Origin: Pyricularia pennisetigena
Lineage: Eukaryota; Ascomycota; Sordariomycetes; Magnaporthales; Pyriculariaceae
Direction of reading: 5' to 3'
Length of the DNA: 64,000 bases
Assembly (NCBI RefSeq): GCF_004337985.1
Contig: NC_043741.1
Location: forward strand, 5,897,143-5,961,142
Numbering within the stretch: the first letter of the stretch is position 1; each line of letters begins with the position of its first letter. A program made the position numbers and the translations under genes. The notes beneath the pieces are model-generated. The model was not told the origin of the DNA, did not search any database, and was given only the letters and a program-made list of their open reading frames with translations. Below, in pieces: positions 57,040 to 64,000 of this stretch.

Positions 57040-58344
57040 CTATCCACTTTCATAGTGCATCAGGCCACCAACACTCCTGAAGAAAACGGGATTGTCCTCA
57101 AAATGGGTCAAGAAACCCCCCTTGAGAATTCTCTTCATCATTTCCACACGGATAAGGGCAGCCCATGTGTCAATCCAAAATGTAGTGCCTGCTGCCGTAA
57201 GTTTGTGGCGGTATCGAAGAATCGTGGGGTCGTCAGCAGGGTCGGGCTCATCATAGGCATTCTTTGGCTGCTCAGGGACGGAATCGCGCCATCCAGGACC
57301 CTTGTTCGTTTCAAGCGAGGTAATGATGCTAGCGAAGCTGGAGCGCAGATTTCTGCGGCTTCTTTTGGATATCGATTTGGAACCCTTGGCGAGCTCGCTC
57401 ATACGTTTAACGAGGACCCTTGGATCGACATGGAGATTCATCTTATCGCCAGTCTCGCTCTCCTCCAGATTTCGTGTCACTTCGAACAGCAAGGCAATGT
57501 TGACTCCAGCCGAGATTTGCACGTCCACATCGCCGCTGTCTAGTTGCTCGGAGAAAGCTTCGAGCGCCTCGTAACTCTGCGCGTCGAGACTGTCAAGGCT
57601 CGTGGCAACAAAAGCCCAGGACTGAAGGGCCGCCGACACAACCTTCCCGCTGTCAAAAGCGTTGACCTGGCCGCCATCACTTTCAATTATCGTGATGAGA
57701 TACTCAAGAAAATCTTCCATCTCCGCTTCAAGGCCACCGCCATAAATAATGGCGATACTCATAGTGTAAAGTGCATCTGCCTTCACGTCTTCGTCCCCCT
57801 CATCTTCGCAGACGTTCTTGAGCGTCTCGACAATCTGCTCGCACATATCATCGTCGGTATATGTGAGTATGGTCACTGCAAGCGCTTTGATAGCGAACGA
57901 CTTCTCTTCTGTGCTCGTTCCACTCTTGATGCTCTTGAGAAGGTTTGGAATAATCTCGGACACGGATTTTTCGAGCTTTGTCTCTGCGTAATGGTGGCGA
58001 ATGAGATGAAGGTATGCCTTTAATATTCCACTTCTGCCGGCGCCGCTGCTGTGTTTGCGAGATGGAAGCTCGGCGATACAGGCATCTAGTCTTTGTTCCC
58101 AAGGGGCACTGGATTCGGAATCCGAACCCGAGTCCGTCATATGGTCACTGCCATCCTCATCTCCCGAGGGATACCGAGAGCTCGGGCGTGAATTCGGTCG
58201 AGAAACGCCTGGAGATGTGATGGGGGAGTTTGTGCTCGAGTTGAGACCGGACTCGGGCCGCGACCTGGCCTTTCGAGAGATCGTCTTGCGGCTCTCGTTC
58301 GACTTGCCACCACTAAGCAGGATCTGCTTCCTAAGATCGGACAT
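57040..58344 (-). CDS. interferon-related developmental regulator (IFRD) family protein
   Basis: A single frame of 434 residues. After a Ser-rich N-terminus (MSDLRKQILLSGGKSNESRKTISRKARS) comes the IFRD armadillo-like helical repeat domain: APWEQRLDACIAELPSRKHSS, ILKAYLHLIRHHYAETKLEK, FAIKALAVTILTY, VKADALYTMSIAIIYGG, and near the end SKRSRRNLRSSFASIITSLE. The family conserves this last basic block and the ILKGGF...NPVF motif, which is present here. IFRD proteins occur from fungi to animals; animal members are transcriptional co-regulators and bind ribosomes, and the fungal role is unclear. The protein stops soon after NPVFFRSVGG, which I take as a natural end. The ATG at 58344 is the first in frame. 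Confidence 0.88.
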   Translation of the reverse strand: MSDLRKQILLSGGKSNESRKTISRKARSRPESGLNSSTNSPITSPGVSRPNSRPSSRYPSGDEDGSDHMTDSGSDSESSAPWEQRLDACIAELPSRKHSSGAGRSGILKAYLHLIRHHYAETKLEKSVSEIIPNLLKSIKSGTSTEEKSFAIKALAVTILTYTDDDMCEQIVETLKNVCEDEGDEDVKADALYTMSIAIIYGGGLEAEMEDFLEYLITIIESDGGQVNAFDSGKVVSAALQSWAFVATSLDSLDAQSYEALEAFSEQLDSGDVDVQISAGVNIALLFEVTRNLEESETGDKMNLHVDPRVLVKRMSELAKGSKSISKRSRRNLRSSFASIITSLETNKGPGWRDSVPEQPKNAYDEPDPADDPTILRYRHKLTAAGTTFWIDTWAALIRVEMMKRILKGGFLTHFEDNPVFFRSVGGLMHYESG

Positions 58345-59883
58345 ATCGCCGGCGTGCCCAAGCTAGAGCCAGTGTAAATATATGGAATCTAGTGGGTTCG
58401 AAACGCTATGGGCCGATGGATAGTGGGTTAAGCAGAGCCAGTATAAAGACGTATGCTTTCGGCGGTGCTTCGGAAATGGAAGAGCAGGATTTGGTTCTAT
58501 GAGACTAATATATAGCACGGATTCTGGCTATTCGAGCTGGTGATGATAGAGCCAATATAAAAGCATGAGATCAGGCATTGATGCATTTAGACTTCCCTCG
58601 TGGCGCCAAAAATTGAGGAGGATGTTTTTATATTATCTTTGTGTATCGTAAGTCAACAAAAAAAAGGTCATAAATCACGTCAAAAGCAGGAACGAAAAGT
58701 TGGTGTGTGCATCAGTGGCAAAGATTCGTTGGTGGGATGATGATGAAATAGGTGTGCTGGCTTGGAAGGTGCCAGCCCCGAAGCTTGCTAAACTGGGTCC
58801 TAGCGGGGTTGGGTTTGGAGGTCTGGTGCCGATTCACGTCCACTTAGCGTGGCCCAGTGCGAATATCTCCATTGCCCGACTCCCCCTGGGCTGAAGTACC
58901 TACCCGGTCCTACCGTACGTGGTAAGTAGTAAAGAGCTTGCATGTCGGGCCCCATCAAGCGAACGGCAAATAAAACCTCCAATCCCTCTTATGTGGTAGG
59001 GTGACGGTAATCTAACTGTTCTCATCCCAAGACAATAAAAAAAGATCGTGGGGATCTTGATAAAAATGCAAGTCTTATAAGCGACTCGGCTGCACTATGA
59101 ATCAGGGTGCATTCCATGCCCGCCTTATCTACCAGTTGTGGTAACTCAGTTACTATATGGCGGGGTTGTCAGTGTCCTGTGCATGCTGGCGTGTATCAGA
59201 TCGGGCTACTTACTGTACAGTACAAAACATGATCACATGCCCTCAGAAACTACCCATCTACTTTGTATCTTTTTCTTTCCTAGGTACCTGCTAGAGAGGT
59301 TTTGGCTTCCGCCTTAGGTTGAATACTTAATTACCACCTGAACAACCATTACTTTACATACCAAACCCATCAAAGCCAAACTCGGCCTCACAATACTTTC
59401 CATATCGGCCATTGCGGTGGGGACCTTGGCCAAAAGGGTACCTCCGCTCTTCTACTACGTACGATCAGTGCCGGCCGGATCATCTGCCCCACCTCCCCCA
59501 ACGCCAACTACCTTGGTACCCTTGCTTCCTCACCTCCAGCTGCCTCAGGTAAGGTACTTCCATCGAACGTTCCCCGCCTATCTACCTACCTAAAGTAGGT
59601 ATCTACCTATCGTCAACCTCAACCTTCAACCTCTCATCCTGACCTGCTACTTGCGCACCCAGGGTAGCTAGCTATCTGTGAATCTCCTTTCCCATTACCA
59701 TAGGTCTTGACGACCAAACCTTGTTATTCGCACTTCATTTTCAACATCGAGCTGTGCCGACCATTCCATACAACCCTCGCCTCAGATGCTCTTCAGATTA
59801 AGGCGTCATCTTCCTCGACAACACCCCACCACTTCTGCAAGAAACGCTTTGTCCTTGGCCTAGGTCTACGACTATCATACGCA
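58345..59883. promoter_or_regulatory. divergent promoter region of the IFRD and FHA genes
   Basis: The two genes face away from each other. The left part holds a 14-bp motif three times (58365, 58434, 58548). The right part is pyrimidine-rich with TACCTA/TAGGTA motifs, including a short inverted repeat at about 59581-59607. No RNA gene was found. Confidence 0.55.
58365..58561. repeat. 14-bp motif AGAGCCARTRTAAA, three copies
   Basis: Copies start at 58365, 58434 and 58548, all in the same orientation and 21-217 bp from the IFRD start codon (read on the strand opposite to the gene). Only two positions vary, G/A in each. The third copy contains a CCAAT box. Confidence 0.85.
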
Positions 59884-61413
59884 ATGTCTTCGTCAACGGA
59901 TAAAGAAGGTCAGGATCTTTGCTTGATTGGATATCATTTCGAAATCCATCTAACTCAAATATCTACCCAGTCATTGTGACTCTGTCTCAGACGGGACCAA
60001 AATCTGTCGACATGACGTTTATCGATCGACGGCTTACACTGAGTGCCGAAGACGGCAGGGTCGCTATCGGCAGGACTTCTAAGAGCATTTCTAAAGGCCG
60101 TGTTGCGACCGACGTCAACGGCCTTTACGACTGCGCTGTCATGAGCCGAAACCATGCCGTTATTTATACCAGATTGGGGGATGTTTTTATCGAAGATACT
60201 ACATCTATGCATGGCACCTTTGTCAACGGGACTGATATCCGCGGGCGCTCCCCGCACCAGCTTCGAACTGGCGACGGCCTCCGTTTTGGGATTCCCATCA
60301 ATCGTGGCGAAGATTCCTTTTCACCTGTTCTGGTTACGGTTGGCATTGACAAACAAGAACGGTTAGTTGAAGGATGACACGGAAATTCTTTTATTTCAAT
60401 ATCCTAACAGCTCCTTTTTACTTTAGACAATTGCCTTTGATTTTCGGAGTTCCAGATGCGTCAGAATCAGAGCTTGAGGCTTCTGATGGCGAGGACAACT
60501 ACCACGATGATGACTTTACGCAAAGGCCAGCGACATCTCCACAGGTCGTGGATCTGACCTCACCGGTCAGCTCTCCGCCACTCCATAGCAGCCCGAACCC
60601 ATTGCCCGTGTCGGATCTCGATTCGTTCACCGTTAAACAAGTCGTCAATGTCGAGGACGTCATCACCGCTTCGTCACTGCTTGGAGGATCTGCTATGTCC
60701 AGTGACGGAGATCTCAAAGATGCATTGTTCGATTCTAGCAATAATGATGCTGGAGATTTCGATGAAGATAGTACCGACAATGTCGATTCAGAGATTTACT
60801 CCGGTAAGTTACAAAAGTCTTTCATATCTGACGAGGTCCTCTAACTCTTTTTTTAGAAGAAGTAGATCCATCTATTTACGACAAGGTCGATTCCGATTGC
60901 GGCTCGGATTTCGAAGACCCTCAAGATGCCAAGAATCCTGAAAATACTGATGGTGCAGAAGACATCGAAAACGTAGAAAACGCCGAGCCTGATGTCTTCG
61001 GTTGGCCTAAGAGTCCCGAGCCCACGGCCACCATTGAAATCTCCACTATCACTGGGCCTGCTCATCTCCTTCCTCCTACAACAAATGAACCAGTATTTAC
61101 GGTCTATGCCGGAGATGGTACTGACCGGCAAGAGACGTCGAGAAAGAGAAAGGCAGCCGATCTTTCTGAAATCACCAAAGAAGAACTCACATGGGGTGTC
61201 CTATGCGAGGCGGTAGCTGAAGAGCGCCCTGCACAAGACCAGGAGACTGTATCGGTAGCCGCGCCGGCCACTCCTATCTGCTTTGTCGACAATCCTCGAC
61301 CATCAAAACGGTTGCGTCGCTTTGCGGCTAGCCTAGGTTATGCAGCCCTTGGAGGCATCACAGCCGCTGCCGTTACGTTTGGGTCTCTTGCCTATACGGC
61401 ACCAAGTTTTTAG
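59884..61413 (+). CDS. FHA-domain protein with a C-terminal membrane anchor
   Basis: Four exons: 59884-59908, 59971-60361, 60427-60803 and 60857-61413, giving 449 residues. The forkhead-associated domain (about residues 41-105) binds phosphothreonine; the conserved G-R (VAIGRTSKS), S-R-x-H (MSRNHAVI) and the T-S-x-H-G-T-F-V-N-G block are all present. The middle is acidic and disordered. The end has a basic stretch (RPSKRLRRFAASLGYAA) followed by a hydrophobic helix (LGGITAAAVTFGSLAYTA), a likely tail anchor. Branch sites ATCTAAC, CCTAAC and TCTAAC lie near the acceptors. The first donor is unusual (GTCAGG) and the first exon codes for only eight residues, so exon 1 is the least certain part. 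The layout recalls STRIPAK-linked FHA-tail-anchor proteins but is much shorter. Confidence 0.8.
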
Positions 61414-63905
61414 TCGGGGCAGAATCTCACCTTTCCGATTCACCGGTTGCCCGCTATGTCTGTTATGGGTTGGTTGTTTTTGATTCCTGTGGTACCTTTT
61501 CTCCATTTTGATTTACGTTGAGTCTAAGACTTTGGGACGTGTTTATTTTTCTTTACTATCTACATCTCCTGTTCCTCACGAGATGCTTTCTTACTTATCC
61601 ACTAACTACATCTTTCCGCGATTTTATGAGGCAAGACCGAGGGGCTGGCGAACAGGCCTTTGTCAATGTGGGCGGGAATATGCATTCATGTTTCTTTTTG
61701 CAAAACCTTTTAAATTGACTGCAATGGCGTCTTGGCGGAGGAGCACATGTGTGTATGGTATTTCTGTCTTTGAACCAGTCAATATAGCGAAATTCCCAGC
61801 TTGCTAGATCAGAGGTTTAGGGTATCGCAACTCATCCCGAACGTCACAGAAATTGGCGTGACACGTACGGATGAGGATGGTAGCCTCTCCCAAGGGCTGG
61901 AATGACGACATGTCAATTTCCTAGCTCGGGTGTTTACTGCTCGAATACCATCCTCTCAAATCTATTGAGACTTTCTTCAAGGTCTGTGGAAACCAACTCT
62001 ATTCACAAACAGCCTGCTATTACCATTACCTTAGCCAGCAATGACTTGACTGAAATTATAGTGTGTTTTGTCACAACGGGAAGCAGTTATCGCCACGGTT
62101 TCGATAATTTCCTTGTTATTCTTTCTTTTCGTCTTATGTGCAACGCCGGGCGAGCTGACCGTAGACAACAGGACGAAAGCTGATATTCCTGCGCGGAAAA
62201 AATAACTCCTATCAAAAAATCTCTCGTGGCCAAGATAAGAGACAGAGCTATTCTCTGGTGGCATCATCTGGGAGCAAAGATTTATATGATGCGGGTGACC
62301 AGAGGTAGAGAAGGACAAGGACAAAATGCATGTAGCTATGGGTCGGACACATACGATGCTGGAACTCTATTGGAAGCCAGTGTTGACTACAAGCTGAACT
62401 GCAAATGCAATATCTCGCAAACCATGGTAGCATGTTTTCAATTGGCAATCGATAACGATGATAGTAACGGTGAGGTCAGGGAGGTAGAGAGGTACCTACT
62501 ACCTATCTGGGTAGGTAAGACGCACAGTTTACCTCTTTTGTTTTCGTGCCTTCCTTGCACACACAAATGCCTGGCATATCCATATGATACTTCTCGTCAC
62601 GTTCATTGCCCACCACTTACCTATCTACCGACTTGTCTGAATAGGTTACTTATGCCGGTCCGACGGGTTTTCATGATACCGTAACATCTGCGGGTCTGTT
62701 CACACACAAATTTGCAACAAAAGTGCACATTTCGGGTTGATCTAGTCAGTTTTATAAGGTCATGTGCGCTTCCACGAGAATCCGAGGATGCCCAACTCGG
62801 CCGCGTTCTCGATGGAAAAGCCGCATATCGTCTCTCCGACATAGATTTCCTCCAAGCAATGAATCCTTCTTCGCAATTCGAGCATGTTCTCGGTCAGATT
62901 CGGAAGAAACATTACGTCAAGAGGATTGAATTTGTCTGCTCCAGCGAATAAGAGCTTGAGTCGGCCTGGCAAAGACGGCTACGCGCATCAGGCAACCACA
63001 CCAACCCTCGCCAACAATCACTTCATCAATGCACCCTCTGATCCTGAGTCCCGTATTGTATGAGTCTCGACTCTGTCAAGTACCTAGCGGCATATCATCT
63101 CCGCCAAAAGCGGGGGCAGCTAGCATGTCATATTCATCATCACCCAAGGGCAACATATTGCATGAGAGTACCTACCTACCTAATCTAACCTCAAGACGTA
63201 TGATATATATTTCAAGAATCTTGGTAGGGTCCTTTTGCCCTGGCAAGCTGGTTGGCTCATGATACTACTTCCTGACCGGTTCTCGCGTTGCACTTCACCA
63301 TCTAGTTCTGCATTATCGGAAACATAATCAAGGAAATTTTGGTGTACGTTCCGCAAAGCGGTCTGCCTCTTTGATTTCGATCGGGATGGGCGCACTGCCG
63401 TTAGTAGGTCGACTGAATTGAGAGGCGGAACACACCTCTGTGTGATCAGCCAGTGGCTTTTCTCTCTCTCTCTCTATTAGTGCTCAAATTACAATCAAGT
63501 TGTTCAACCCATCCTAGACCGTAGGTTCCTCCGAGCACATATGGTTGACATGAAGTTGATGAGTGACACCGGTTCATATCTTTGGGCCGCCCTGTCAGAC
63601 ATTTTTAGTTCAAGGCCAGCTTCCGTTGCTTTCTTGAACAGGATCATGCACAGACAGCTTTCCGAAGTCTTGGATAGGGATAATTTGTGGCGCTTTTCAT
63701 TACAATTCTGCCGCACTCCGGCTAGCTGCAGGCCTTTTCTTCGGCCCCGCCGCGTTCGGTAGAACGTGGAAGCAATCTCTCTTGGCGCCTCGTTTCTTCT
63801 AGACCTAGCAGAAGCGCTAAAAGGCTGGTGTGGGGTTGCCGCCGGCAATGACATACGCAACTAACACGCACCAACAGCTCGGGTGACTTCTGGCGTCCCT
63901 GGCAG
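61414..63905. other. 2.5-kb downstream region, no gene supported
   Basis: It contains the 3' end of the FHA gene and TACCTA/TAGGTA motifs at about 62490-62518 and 63170-63182. An open stretch at 62712-62951 is readable on both strands, but neither protein is recognisable. Confidence 0.45.
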
Positions 63906-63918
63906 CCCCCCCCCCCCC

Positions 63919-64000
<82 letters not shown>
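63906..64000. other. poly-C block at the window end
   Basis: From 63906 to the last base all bases are C except one A at 63919. This is not a fungal telomere repeat (TTAGGG) and looks like a sequencing or assembly artefact. Confidence 0.85.

Noticed and set aside
62712..62972. Open stretch readable on both strands
   Set aside because: It is short, with no family match on either strand and no clear splice-site partners.
1..64000. CRISPR arrays, transposons with terminal repeats, rRNA operons, biosynthetic clusters
   Set aside because: No spaced direct repeats, transposase or reverse transcriptase motifs, rRNA segments or synthase genes were seen in either strand.

Overview
The window reads as nuclear DNA of a filamentous ascomycete, most likely a sordariomycete and possibly a member of the Magnaporthales. 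Genes carry short introns (about 53-230 nt) with GT..AG ends and CTNAC-type branch sites. A conidiation regulator (wetA) and a bZIP regulator of the Atf1 type are present. Gene spacing is loose (17 genes in 64 kb), long A/T homopolymers lie in non-coding DNA, and TAGGTA/TACCTA motifs recur between genes. The Magnaporthales placement is an inference from general character, not from a search.

Layout from left to right: an open 3' end of a basic, serine-rich protein (<1-1832, +); U1 snRNP protein C (2954-3999, -), divergent from the p24 cargo adaptor ERV25 (4609-5566, +); kinetochore DSN1/Mis13 (6688-8707, -); ATF1 bZIP factor (10395-12274, -); a GST-like protein (15437-16628, -); an atypical Ras-like GTPase (17186-18313, -); a DUF3433 membrane protein (20873-23900, +); a flavin-carrier/TRP-like membrane protein (28087-30507, +); wetA (31912-34341, -); an unknown protein (36232-37185, -); a BTB protein fused to a four-helix membrane domain (41545-43116, +); an RRM-like protein (43834-44746, +); a SUR7/PalI-type membrane protein (46686-47444, +); a 1751-residue low-complexity protein (49081-54405, -); an IFRD-family protein (57040-58344, -); and an FHA protein with a C-terminal membrane anchor (59884-61413, +).

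This looks like an ordinary chromosomal gene neighbourhood: housekeeping (splicing, secretion, kinetochore), stress and development (ATF1, wetA) and membrane proteins, with no biosynthetic cluster, transposon, rRNA or tRNA that I could support. The gene models were built by hand from splice sites; every multi-exon model below keeps an open frame and sums to a whole number of codons.

The items most worth a second look are a 6-nt microexon in the gene for U1-C, itself a splicing factor; the BTB plus four-helix membrane fusion; the small GTPase with a missing DxxG motif; a 14-bp motif present three times in the IFRD/FHA promoter; and homopolymer G/C blocks at 35344-35372 and 63906-64000 that look like sequencing or assembly artefacts.
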